From: UBA3775 sp964584255
GTDB taxonomy: Bacteria > Bacillota > Clostridia > Lachnospirales > Lachnospiraceae
DNA: 64,000 bases
NCBI GenBank assembly: GCA_964584255.1
Contig: CAZOZM010000001.1
Span: forward strand, 219,136-283,135
Direction: 5' to 3'
This document shows, one piece after another, positions 45,676-54,056 of the stretch. The notes beneath the pieces are model-generated. The model saw only the letters and a program-made list of their open reading frames with translations, did no database searches and had not been told where the DNA came from. Both the position numbers and the translations under genes were made by a program. Each line of letters opens with the position of its first letter. The first letter of the stretch is position 1.

Positions 45676-45692
45676 ATATCCTCCTGTAATTT

Positions 45693-46607
45693 TTATTTCC
45701 AGAGGTTTTCCGGATAAACTCCGGCCTCTGTAATTGACTTAAGTTTTTCAACAATCATATCTTTATCTTCATGATATGTAAGACCAAACCATTTTTCCGA
45801 AACAGGAAGAACTTCCACTTCAGCTTTTCCGTTCTTGATAAGTTTGTCCATAACTATAGGGAGAAGAAATTCCTTCTTAAGCGGATCTTCATCATTTGAA
45901 AGGAACTCCTCGAATTCTTCTTCCAACTGCTCAAGAAATCTCGGATTACATCCCCACATATTCATTGATACGAGTGAATCCGGAGCGAGACTTACATCTC
46001 CGTTTTTGTTTCTTCCCTTAACAGTGTCCCCTTCCTTTACAAGCTCAAACGTTTCCTCAACATCGCAGAGCTTCATATCGGCATCACATTTACAAATCCC
46101 ACGGGTAACGGTTCCGTTATCACTTAATGTGTTTTCAAGAACATATCCTGCCATACAGTATTCTGCCTTATAACTGTCAGTTTTATTCACAAGATAATCA
46201 TGTATTTTTACAAACGCCTCACGTCCGTAAAAATCATCCGCATTTATAACCACAAACGGTGTATCAACAAAACCTATACAGCTTAGTACCGCATGACCGG
46301 TTCCCCATGGTTTCACTCTTCCTTCCGGTACAAGATACCCTTCCGGAATGTTTTCAATATCCTGATAAACATATGAAACATCAGCGAACTCAGAAACCTT
46401 ATCACCTATAAGCTTCCTGAACTCATCTTCAATATCTTTTCTGATTACGACAACAACCTTGTCAAATCCCGCAGCAATTGCATCATATATGGAATAATCC
46501 ATGAGAATTTCTCCATTTGGTCCTACATGTTCCAACTGTTTTATTCCTTTTCCAAATCTGCTGCCGAGTCCTGCGGCCATAATTACCAATGTTGTACTGT
46601 TACTCAT
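45693..46607 (-). CDS. Sugar-1-phosphate nucleotidyltransferase
   Basis: 304 residues from the second of two adjacent ATGs (46607; GGAG 6 nt upstream). The nucleotide-binding start VIMAAGLGSRFG and the metal site VINADDFYG define the family; later WFGLTYHEDKD resembles related pyrophosphorylases. Between NahK-like and ROK-like kinases, it likely activates an N-acetylhexosamine-1-phosphate to the UDP-sugar. The nucleotide and sugar are inferred from position only. Confidence 0.85.
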   Translation of the reverse strand: MSNSTTLVIMAAGLGSRFGKGIKQLEHVGPNGEILMDYSIYDAIAAGFDKVVVVIRKDIEDEFRKLIGDKVSEFADVSYVYQDIENIPEGYLVPEGRVKPWGTGHAVLSCIGFVDTPFVVINADDFYGREAFVKIHDYLVNKTDSYKAEYCMAGYVLENTLSDNGTVTRGICKCDADMKLCDVEETFELVKEGDTVKGRNKNGDVSLAPDSLVSMNMWGCNPRFLEQLEEEFEEFLSNDEDPLKKEFLLPIVMDKLIKNGKAEVEVLPVSEKWFGLTYHEDKDMIVEKLKSITEAGVYPENLWK

Positions 46608-46624
46608 CATTCTCTCCACCTTTA

Positions 46625-47722
46625 TTATTTTATACTGCTTATAATTTTCTGCATCTGATCATACTTTGAAAGCATATCATCTGCAAGTTTAAGCTGACAT
46701 CTTGTTCTTACAAGGTTATGTCCCTCGTAGAGTGTTTTGAAATACTTATCTCCCGTTATATAGTCGTCCAAAAATCTCACGGCAAGTTCAATTGTTATGG
46801 TTACTGCTCCCAGAACCATTGTCTCAATCTCTGTTTTTGTGAGGGATTTTTCTGTTTCGGCAACAAATCCTTCGGCAAATGCCTTGAATTTATCCATGTC
46901 CAACGACACAAGTGACAAATCTTTTTCGTCTTCCGCAGCCGTATTACATGCGAATCTTACCGCATCTCCAAAATCGTGCATTGCAAGTCCCGGCATAACG
47001 GTATCCAAATCAATTATGGCAATCGGACTTCCTGTCTCTTTGTCAAAAAGTACGTTGTTTATTTTGGTATCATTATGCGTTACCCTTAATGGGATTTCTC
47101 CCTTTTCAAGCATTTCCGTAAGCCTGCAGGCAGTCTCTTCATTTTTCTTTATAAAAGCGATTTCCTCTGAAACATCTTTTACGCGTCCGCAGACATCTTC
47201 ATCAATATGAGCATACAGAGTGTGTATTCTCTTTTTGGTATTGTGAAAATCCGGTATCGTTTCATACAGTTTTGCCGCATCAAAATCCGCAAGCATATTC
47301 TGGAATTCTCCAAACGCCTGTCCGACAGCCTTTAAGATTTTCAAATCATCGCAACTGTCTATGGAACGTGATTCGATATTATTGCATATTCTCCAGAAGC
47401 CGCCGTCACCGGACTCATAAAAATTTTTAACGTCATCACATGTAAAGAATTTTAATGTCTGTCGGTTTTTACCGCATTTGCTCTGTATATGTCCGGTTAC
47501 ATGTGCAATATTGCTCATTATATACTCCGGATTCTTAAAAACATAGGTGTTAACCTTTTGAAAAATATAACAATTCAATCCTGTTTCGGTTTTATATAAT
47601 ACCCTGTATGTTCCATTTATGTTTCCTGCAGTTATGGTGTCAAAACCTTCAAATACACCAGGAATACCAAACTTCTTTCCTATTTCCTCAAGCATATCCC
47701 TTGTCTGTTTTTTTTCCTGCAT
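46625..47722 (-). CDS. nahK: N-acetylhexosamine 1-kinase-like phosphotransferase (NahK type)
   Basis: 365 residues. APH-type kinase: HNDTKINNVLFD (catalytic D218), IAIIDLDTVMPG metal motif, and DDYITGDKYFKTLYEGHNLVRTRCQL at the C-terminus, the pattern of bifidobacterial NahK (about 359 residues), which phosphorylates GlcNAc/GalNAc at C1. GGAGG before the ATG. Heads the amino-sugar gene set, 45 nt downstream of metA. Confidence 0.88.
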   Translation of the reverse strand: MQEKKQTRDMLEEIGKKFGIPGVFEGFDTITAGNINGTYRVLYKTETGLNCYIFQKVNTYVFKNPEYIMSNIAHVTGHIQSKCGKNRQTLKFFTCDDVKNFYESGDGGFWRICNNIESRSIDSCDDLKILKAVGQAFGEFQNMLADFDAAKLYETIPDFHNTKKRIHTLYAHIDEDVCGRVKDVSEEIAFIKKNEETACRLTEMLEKGEIPLRVTHNDTKINNVLFDKETGSPIAIIDLDTVMPGLAMHDFGDAVRFACNTAAEDEKDLSLVSLDMDKFKAFAEGFVAETEKSLTKTEIETMVLGAVTITIELAVRFLDDYITGDKYFKTLYEGHNLVRTRCQLKLADDMLSKYDQMQKIISSIK

Positions 47723-47767
47723 ATAATCCTCCCTTTACAATTAATTTAACCCAAAAACCGTAAAATC

Positions 47768-48673
47768 CTACAGCATATATGGTGTAGCCTGATAAACATA
47801 GTAATTAAGCCAATTTGAATAAAGCGTATTACCGTGTGCCCTCCACAAAAGGCTTGGTCTTAATTCGGGATTATTGTCGGGATAATAATTGACAGGCATG
47901 TCAATTTCCATTCCTTTTGCCACATCCCTCTTATACTCATTATCAAGCGTTATTCTGTCATATTCCGGATGTCCCATTACAAATATCTGCTTGCCGTCTC
48001 GTGCCATAACAAGACAAACTCCTGCTTCATCAGATTCCGCAAGTATGGTCAAATCCTTATTGTTTATTATATCTTCCCTGCTTACTGTTGTATGTCTGCT
48101 GTGAGGCATTAAGAACACATCATCAAAACCTCTGACCAACGGCACTCTTCTGTTCATTACCTTATGATAAAAAAGTCCGAACATTTTTTTATCAAGAAGA
48201 TGCTTTTTTATGTTGTAATGATAATACAAAGCTGCCTGAGCTCCCCAACACAAATGCATAGTGCTGGTTACATTCGTAACGCTCCAGTCAAATATCTTCG
48301 TAAGTTCATCCCAATATGCAACCTCTTCGAATTCCATCATTTCAACAGGCGCACCCGTTATAATAAGTCCATCAAACTTTTTATCCTTAACATCATCAAA
48401 GGTAAGATAAAAATTATCAAGATGAGACTTCGCCGTATTTTTTCCGATATAACTCTTCGTTGTCAAAAACGTAACATCGGTCTGAAGCGGCGTATTTGAC
48501 AGAGACCTCAAAAGCTGTACTTCCGTATCCTCTTTCAACGGCATAAGGTTAAGGATTGCTATTCTTAACGGTCTTATATCCTGACTTATAGCCCTGTCTT
48601 CATCCATCATGAAAATATTTTCATTTTCCAATATCTTTTTCGCAGGTAAATCATTTTGCACTCTGATTGGCAT
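47768..48673 (-). CDS. metAA: Homoserine O-acyltransferase MetA (probably acetyl-specific)
   Basis: 301 residues, usual length. Catalytic Cys in HLCWGAQAALYY (C142), His and Glu in MGHPEYD (H236, E238). Residue 111 is Glu (TGAPVEMMEFEEV); in this family Glu at 111 is linked to acetyl-CoA use and Gly to succinyl-CoA. First committed step of methionine synthesis. Own promoter at 48711-48739; leader only about 30 nt, so no SAM riboswitch fits. Confidence 0.95.
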   Translation of the reverse strand: MPIRVQNDLPAKKILENENIFMMDEDRAISQDIRPLRIAILNLMPLKEDTEVQLLRSLSNTPLQTDVTFLTTKSYIGKNTAKSHLDNFYLTFDDVKDKKFDGLIITGAPVEMMEFEEVAYWDELTKIFDWSVTNVTSTMHLCWGAQAALYYHYNIKKHLLDKKMFGLFYHKVMNRRVPLVRGFDDVFLMPHSRHTTVSREDIINNKDLTILAESDEAGVCLVMARDGKQIFVMGHPEYDRITLDNEYKRDVAKGMEIDMPVNYYPDNNPELRPSLLWRAHGNTLYSNWLNYYVYQATPYML

Positions 48674-48710
48674 AATTTTCCCTCCATATCCTGCCTCACG
48701 GCTGTAATAA

Positions 48711-48739
48711 ATTGTAATATATAGTCAACACATCGTCAA
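48711..48739 (-). promoter_or_regulatory. Promoter of metA
   Basis: On the minus strand TTGACG (48739-48734), 17 nt, TACAAT (48716-48711). A hairpin ATGACGG...CCGTCAT (48742-48766) ends 2 nt upstream of the -35 and may be a ligA terminator or a regulator site. Nothing else is seen in the 216-nt gap 48674-48889. Confidence 0.68.
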
Positions 48740-48741
48740 GT

Positions 48742-48766
48742 ATGACGGTTGTTTACAAGCCGTCAT
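48742..48766. repeat. Hairpin between ligA and metA
   Basis: Arms ATGACGGTTGT and ACAAGCCGTCAT pair with one bulge and a 2-nt centre. No T run on either strand, so its use as terminator is uncertain. Confidence 0.45.
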
Positions 48767-48889
48767 TGTATTCTCCTATACAGAGCCCTGCTTTTCGAAA
48801 TCTGACATATATTCTGCTGTATATCCCCGTCACATACAAATCAAACCTTCACATTATCATTCACGATTTATACATGAATTTACTGAAGT

Positions 48890-50854
48890 CTAAGACATAA
48901 ACTTTTCACAGAATTCAGCCTCGGTTATAATCGGAATTGAAAGTTCTTTTGCTTTTTTATTTTTTGAAGAAGTACCGGATATATTGTTGTTTATCAGGAA
49001 GTCCGTATTGCCGGACACCGCTGATGCCACTTTTCCGCCCCTGTCCTCAATAAATTTTTTCAGTTCATTTCTGTTGTCAAACCTTTCAAGTGAACCGGTG
49101 ATAACAAAGACCATTCCATCCATTGTCTGTTCTTCGTTATTCTCCTGAGCGGCAAAATGCACATATTTTAACAGCTCTTCAACCATTTTCCTATTTTCTG
49201 AATCATCAAAGAATTTTCTTACAGATTCTGCAATTACATTTCCCACTCCCTCTATCTCGGTAAGTTCCGAAACATCAGCAGCTGTAATTTTTCCCCAATC
49301 ATAGCCAAAATGCTTGCATATAAGACGCGCATTAGCCAATCCGACATTAAGAATTCCCAACGAATACAGAAATGATGCCATATCAGCTTCGGTTGACTTT
49401 CTTATGCTCTCCATAAGGTTTGTATATGATTTTTCTCCCATTCCATCCATTTCTACAATCCTGTCCTTGTAATCAGACAGTCTGTAAAAATCTGCGAATT
49501 CATGTATAAATCCCTGAGATATGAATTTTTCAATAGTTGCTTCTGATAATCCGTCAATATTCATGGCATTCCTGGATACAAAATGAGAAAACTTCTTTAT
49601 TTTTTTTGCGACACATTCAGGATTTGTACAATATAATGCTCTTTTTTCGGCCGTGCTTCTAATTTCCGTCTTACCTCCACATACCGGACATTTTTCAGGA
49701 ATATGCAGGTTTCCTGTTCTTGTCAGGTTTTCTGCGATCTGCGGTATAATCATATTAGCCTTATAAACCAAAATATGATCACCGATACCCAGCTCAAGTT
49801 CTGACAGAACCGATACATTATGAACACTGGCACGGCTTACTGTTGTCCCTTCAAGTGATACCGGTTTAAAGACAGCCACCGGATTAATCAGGCCGGTTCT
49901 TGATGCAGACCATTCCACATCAATAAGTTCAGTTTCTGCAGTCTCATCCTGCCACTTAAAAGCAATTGAATCTCTTGGAAATTTTGCCGTTCTCCCAAGA
50001 CTTTTGCCATACTCAATATTATCATATAAAAGTACAAGTCCATCGGACGGGAAATCATTCTCAAATATTCTTGAAGAGAATTCAGACACGGCTTCTGCCA
50101 CATTCTCAAATGTAACCTGCTTTCTTTCAACTACACAGAATCCGAGTTCTTCCAAAAAATCATACTGTTCACTTCTGAGAGAGAATGTTTTTTCAATACC
50201 GTCCGTGTCCTGTGCGGAAAACAGGCTGAATGCAAAGAAATACACATTTCTTTCGGCTGTAACTCTGCTGTTAAGCTGTCTCACTGAACCGGAGCACAGA
50301 TTTCTTGGATTCTTATACTTTTCATCAGGATTTGAAATGCCTGCATTTATTGCATTGAAATCGGAATAGTTAATTACGGCTTCTCCTCTAATAACAAGTT
50401 CACCGTCAAAATCTATTCTGAGAGGAATATTTTTAAATACTTTTACATTTGCCGTTATTACTTCCCCCACTTCACCGTTGCCTCTTGTCACGGCTCTGTA
50501 GAGCTCACCGTTCCTATATGTCAGAACCACCGTAAGTCCGTCCATTTTCCAACTCAAAACACCTTCATGTATGCCAAGAAAAGCCTCAAGATCCGAAACA
50601 CTCTTTGTTTTATCAAGACTCAGACACGGTGTTTCATGTCTGAACTTTGGAAGTTCCGAAAGTACTTCATAACCGGCATGTGCGGTAGGACTGTTTGCAA
50701 GAACTGTCCTGCTCTGTTCTTCCAGAGTTTTCAATTCATCATAAAGCCTATCATACACAAAATTGCTCATAATCTCACTGTCCTGCTGCTCATAAACCCT
50801 TGCAGCTCTGTCCAGCAGATTTGTTAATTCAATTTGTCTTTTACTTACTGCCAT
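48890..50854 (-). CDS. ligA: NAD+-dependent DNA ligase with diverged domain Ia
   Basis: 654 residues. Adenylation lysine in WKMDGLTVV (K103), zinc finger CPVCGG...YCTNPECVAK, HhH region and a C-terminal BRCT domain (GMVFVITGSLERFDNRNEL). In the NAD+-reading domain Ia the stretch YEQQDSEIMSNFVYD aligns with E. coli Y22-D36, but His23 is replaced by Glu22 and Asp32 by Asn31, while Tyr and the final YD remain. Upstream site is weak (AAAGG). It starts 3 nt after the rluF-like gene ends. Confidence 0.93.
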   Translation of the reverse strand: MAVSKRQIELTNLLDRAARVYEQQDSEIMSNFVYDRLYDELKTLEEQSRTVLANSPTAHAGYEVLSELPKFRHETPCLSLDKTKSVSDLEAFLGIHEGVLSWKMDGLTVVLTYRNGELYRAVTRGNGEVGEVITANVKVFKNIPLRIDFDGELVIRGEAVINYSDFNAINAGISNPDEKYKNPRNLCSGSVRQLNSRVTAERNVYFFAFSLFSAQDTDGIEKTFSLRSEQYDFLEELGFCVVERKQVTFENVAEAVSEFSSRIFENDFPSDGLVLLYDNIEYGKSLGRTAKFPRDSIAFKWQDETAETELIDVEWSASRTGLINPVAVFKPVSLEGTTVSRASVHNVSVLSELELGIGDHILVYKANMIIPQIAENLTRTGNLHIPEKCPVCGGKTEIRSTAEKRALYCTNPECVAKKIKKFSHFVSRNAMNIDGLSEATIEKFISQGFIHEFADFYRLSDYKDRIVEMDGMGEKSYTNLMESIRKSTEADMASFLYSLGILNVGLANARLICKHFGYDWGKITAADVSELTEIEGVGNVIAESVRKFFDDSENRKMVEELLKYVHFAAQENNEEQTMDGMVFVITGSLERFDNRNELKKFIEDRGGKVASAVSGNTDFLINNNISGTSSKNKKAKELSIPIITEAEFCEKFMS

Positions 50855-50857
50855 AAT

Positions 50858-51544
50858 TTATACCTTTTTGTATAATCCTTTTATTTCTTCCTGTGTAAGA
50901 TGTCTGTATTTCCCCGGTTCTATATTTCCAAGAGAAATATTCATGACTCTTACCCTTTTCAGATATCTTACCCTGAAACCGTAATATTCACACATTCTTC
51001 GTATTTGCCGATTCAACCCTTGTATAAGAACAATTGTAAAACAGTTTTCGGACTTTCTTCTTATTCTGCACGGAGCGGTAATCTTACCAAGAATCGGCAC
51101 TCCCTTTTCCATACCCTGTAACACTTCATCCGATATCGGCTTATCAACACGGACATAATACTCCTTTTCATGTCCCTCTCCGGCTTTACTTATCTGATTT
51201 GCAAGTTCACCGTCATTTGTTAACAATATCAGTCCGCATGAGTTTTTATCAAGTCGTCCAATGGTAAATAACCTCGTCGGATAATTGACTGCATCGATAA
51301 TATTGTCTTTATTCTCTCTGTCAGCCGTGCATTCAATCCCTATCGGCTTATTGTAAGCAATGACCACTTTTTCATTACCACCTTCAACCCTTTTTCCATT
51401 GACATACACTTTCTGTCCTTCCGTAACCACGGTTCCTATTTCCGCTATTTTGCCGTCAACACACACCTTTCCGGCCTCAATCAGTCTGTCTGCTTCCCTT
51501 CGGCTGCATACTCCGGCATCACTCAAAAAACGATTTAGTCTCAT
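50858..51544 (-). CDS. rluF: rRNA pseudouridine synthase, RluF/RsuA family
   Basis: 228 residues from the ATG at 51544 (GGAG 6 nt upstream). S4 domain (MRLNRFLSDAGVCSRREADRLIEAGKV) followed by the catalytic motif GRLDKNSCGLILLTNDG; QGLNRQIRRMCEYYGF is the C-terminal RluF-like motif. Catalytic Asp is in GRLD. Acts on 23S rRNA in E. coli; target here assumed. Upstream leader has a 10-bp direct repeat TACCGCATAA (51557-51566, 51626-51635). Confidence 0.92.
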   Translation of the reverse strand: MRLNRFLSDAGVCSRREADRLIEAGKVCVDGKIAEIGTVVTEGQKVYVNGKRVEGGNEKVVIAYNKPIGIECTADRENKDNIIDAVNYPTRLFTIGRLDKNSCGLILLTNDGELANQISKAGEGHEKEYYVRVDKPISDEVLQGMEKGVPILGKITAPCRIRRKSENCFTIVLIQGLNRQIRRMCEYYGFRVRYLKRVRVMNISLGNIEPGKYRHLTQEEIKGLYKKV

Positions 51545-51690
51545 ATTTTTCTCCATTACCGCATAATTTCCAACAGAAATACATACAGTAAGTCATCTTC
51601 TTATTTATTCATCCAAGCCAAGCAATACCGCATAAGCTTACTGTTTCAATTCTAACACAAATATCCGATTTTTTCATTATAATTATTGTA

Positions 51691-51719
51691 TTGACATTAA
51701 AAAAAAACAGAGTTAGAAT
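51691..51719 (+). promoter_or_regulatory. Promoter of ssrA
   Basis: TTGACA (51691-51696), 17 nt, TAGAAT (51714-51719) on the + strand, about 19 nt before the mature tmRNA 5' end. The opposite strand of the same 180-nt gap (51557-51737) must hold the rluF promoter. Confidence 0.85.
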
Positions 51720-51737
51720 ACTGATACAAATTATTTC

Positions 51738-52084
51738 GGGCTTGTACCGGTTTCGACGGGGATCTTGAAGTTCGAGAAGCTATCCGTGGGTGATGCAACA
51801 CGTTAAACCATCAAAACTTTAAAAATAAACGCTGATAATAATTTAGCACTCGCTGCCTAGTTGCAGCGTGTCCGTCCGTTAGCACCTGCACTTTCGGTTC
51901 CGGGCATCAAACCTGCAGGAAACGACACATGCAAATCCGTGAGCATGTGGGCGTATTATCCGGATACTAAAATATACAGCCTGTTAACCGGCGGTATACG
52001 GAGGGAATGTTAAAAGATTAACTATGATAGTAGAAACTTGTATGAATGGGTTTTCGGACATGGGTTCAACTCCCATCAGGTCCA
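51738..52084 (+). ncRNA. ssrA: tmRNA
   Basis: The tRNA-like ends pair: 5' GGGCTTG (51738-51744) with 3' CAGGTCC (52077-52083), then discriminator A; the terminal CCA is not encoded. ACCGGTTTCGACGGGG near the 5' end and GGGTTCAACTCCC (T arm) are standard tmRNA signatures. The tag frame reads KINADNNLALAA then TAG at about 51858, the ALAA end being the protease signal; I did not fix the resume codon. The only gene on the + strand. Works with SmpB, encoded about 3.6 kb away. Confidence 0.97.
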
Positions 52085-52107
52085 TAAAAGGACATTTACA
52101 CTTAAAC

Positions 52108-52136
52108 AAAAGCCGAACTCAATGAGTTCGGCTTTT
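52108..52136. terminator. Bidirectional terminator between ssrA and add
   Basis: A 13-bp stem AAAAGCCGAACTC with a 3-nt loop serves ssrA on + and the adenosine deaminase gene on -, with T runs on both sides from the stem ends. Confidence 0.93.
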
Positions 52137-52142
52137 GTTATG

Positions 52143-53072
52143 TCAAAATCTGATTTTTAAAGCATTTTCTTTTATTAGCCCATCAAATTCCGGTCTGTAT
52201 CCTTCAATCTTTTTTATAAACTCAAATTCCTTATGCATGTTTGTATCTGAAACAGTTCTGTTATCCGTATTTATATTGGCAGTTACTCCGTTTTCAAGCA
52301 AGGTAAACAACGGATAATTATCGTACCCTGATGCCGCACCGGTCTGCATGTTGCTTATAGGGCAGACCTCCACACCGATATTATGTAATGCCATGTATTT
52401 CATAAGTTCTCTGTCATTTACTGCTGCAAGACCATGTCCTATTCTTGAAGCGCCGAATCTCAGAGCAGTCTCAACACTTTCTGTACCATCCGCCTCACCT
52501 GCATGGATTGTAAACGGTATTTTCTTTTCCGATGCAAATTTAAATAAATCACAAAACCCGGTCGTTTTATATCTGCTCTCATCACCGGCCAGGTCTAATG
52601 CCACAACACCATTTCCCAGAAATTCATATGCTGTTTCTACCGTTATTTCGTTTTCCCTAAAGTTGTCTTCCCCTCGCATCATACACAAAATCAACTTTGC
52701 GTCCACTCCGATAAACTGTCCATATTCCAAGGCTTCACATGCCGCAAAAACAACCTGCCTCTGAGTCATTCCATTGCATGTGTGAAGCTGTGGGGCAAAC
52801 CTGATTTCTGCATAATTAACCGCATCAGCCCTCAGTCTTTCAAGAAGTTTCATTACGGAATACCGAACGGATTCAGCATTTTGCATAACTTTGAGCGGAA
52901 GTTCAAAACACTTAAGATAGTCTGTCAGACTTCCTCTTTCCGAATCATATACCGTCTTTTTTCTGATTTCATTGACATTAAGACCGCCAATGTCTACTCC
53001 GGTCTCTTTCGACGCTTTCAAAATGTCTGTTGCATCAAATGATCCGTCAAGATGAAGATGTAAATCTACCAT
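52143..53072 (-). CDS. add: Adenosine deaminase
   Basis: 309 residues, slightly short. Metal motif DLHLHLDGS at the N-terminus, TIHAGEADG, GHGLAAVND and NINTDNRTVSDT carry the zinc ligands and catalytic His/Glu/Asp. Converts adenosine to inosine, which the purine nucleoside phosphorylase coded 16 nt upstream would cleave. Together a purine salvage pair. Confidence 0.94.
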   Translation of the reverse strand: MVDLHLHLDGSFDATDILKASKETGVDIGGLNVNEIRKKTVYDSERGSLTDYLKCFELPLKVMQNAESVRYSVMKLLERLRADAVNYAEIRFAPQLHTCNGMTQRQVVFAACEALEYGQFIGVDAKLILCMMRGEDNFRENEITVETAYEFLGNGVVALDLAGDESRYKTTGFCDLFKFASEKKIPFTIHAGEADGTESVETALRFGASRIGHGLAAVNDRELMKYMALHNIGVEVCPISNMQTGAASGYDNYPLFTLLENGVTANINTDNRTVSDTNMHKEFEFIKKIEGYRPEFDGLIKENALKIRF

Positions 53073-53088
53073 ATTTCTTCCTCAATCA

Positions 53089-54012
53089 TTAAAGCTGTAT
53101 AATCTCAAACTCGGTGAAATCCAAATCTGAAACTTTTTCCTTTTCATTACGGTTTGCTTTCGAATTCTGCTCATCGTTCTTTTTTCCGCTGTCATGAAAA
53201 TCTATAATCAAATTCCATATGAGCTTTCTGAATTTCTCGCTTACCGCATCCGCTGTTTCCTTTACCTCATCATGACTGAGTTTCTTTTTGGAAATACCGG
53301 TAGCCATGTTGGTAATGCAGCTTATTCCAAGTACAGGTACTCCCATATGCCTTAATGCCATTGCTTCACATGCCGTACTCATTCCTACCGCATCTGCACC
53401 CAGTGCAGCATACATTCTAACCTCAGCCGGAGTCTCATAGTTCGGCCCGCCGGTCTGAAGATAAACACCTTCTCTTAAAACTATCTGGTTGTTTCTTGCA
53501 GTTGAAAGTGCAATATTCCTTAAATCCTGATCATATACATTTGTCATATCCGGGAAACGTTCTCCGAATTCATCTATATTCTTTCCTATCAGCGGAGATG
53601 GTACAAATGATGAAATATGATCCGTTATAAGCATAAGAGAACCTTCATACAGGCCTCTGTTAATACCGCCCGCGGCATTTGTTAAAATTATCCTCTTTGC
53701 GCCGAGCATTGCCATTATTCTTACAGGCATGACCACATCCTGCATATCATAGCCCTCATAATAATGCACTCTTCCTTCCATCAGCACAACCGGAATCTTC
53801 TCAACATAGCCAAATACAAACTGACCACTGTGTCCCGAAACCGTAGAAACCGGGAAACCCGGTATCCTGCTGTATGGTATTTTACCGATAACTCTTATAT
53901 CCTTTGAAAATGCACCCAATCCCGAACCGAGAACAATACCTGTTTCAGGTACAAAATTTGTTATCTTTCTGATTCCTTCAAGTGCAGTCTTTAATTTGTT
54001 AAAGTAGTCCAT
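53089..54012 (-). CDS. punA: Purine nucleoside phosphorylase (trimeric type)
   Basis: 307 residues. GIVLGSGLGAF, SGHSGQFVFG, MEGRVHYYEGY, TNAAGGINRGL, YLQTGGPNYETPAE and VGMSTACEA are hallmark motifs of the inosine/guanosine enzymes. The last 35 residues are a charged low-complexity tail not usual for the family. Cleaves (deoxy)inosine and guanosine with phosphate. Confidence 0.95.
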   Translation of the reverse strand: MDYFNKLKTALEGIRKITNFVPETGIVLGSGLGAFSKDIRVIGKIPYSRIPGFPVSTVSGHSGQFVFGYVEKIPVVLMEGRVHYYEGYDMQDVVMPVRIMAMLGAKRIILTNAAGGINRGLYEGSLMLITDHISSFVPSPLIGKNIDEFGERFPDMTNVYDQDLRNIALSTARNNQIVLREGVYLQTGGPNYETPAEVRMYAALGADAVGMSTACEAMALRHMGVPVLGISCITNMATGISKKKLSHDEVKETADAVSEKFRKLIWNLIIDFHDSGKKNDEQNSKANRNEKEKVSDLDFTEFEIIQL

Positions 54013-54056
54013 AAATCCCCCTAATCAGGTAAAACGGATATTATAATCCCTTTTAC

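Noticed and set aside
48674..48889. SAM riboswitch upstream of metA
   Set aside because: The predicted leader is only about 30 nt and the gap shows no SAM-box like arrangement.
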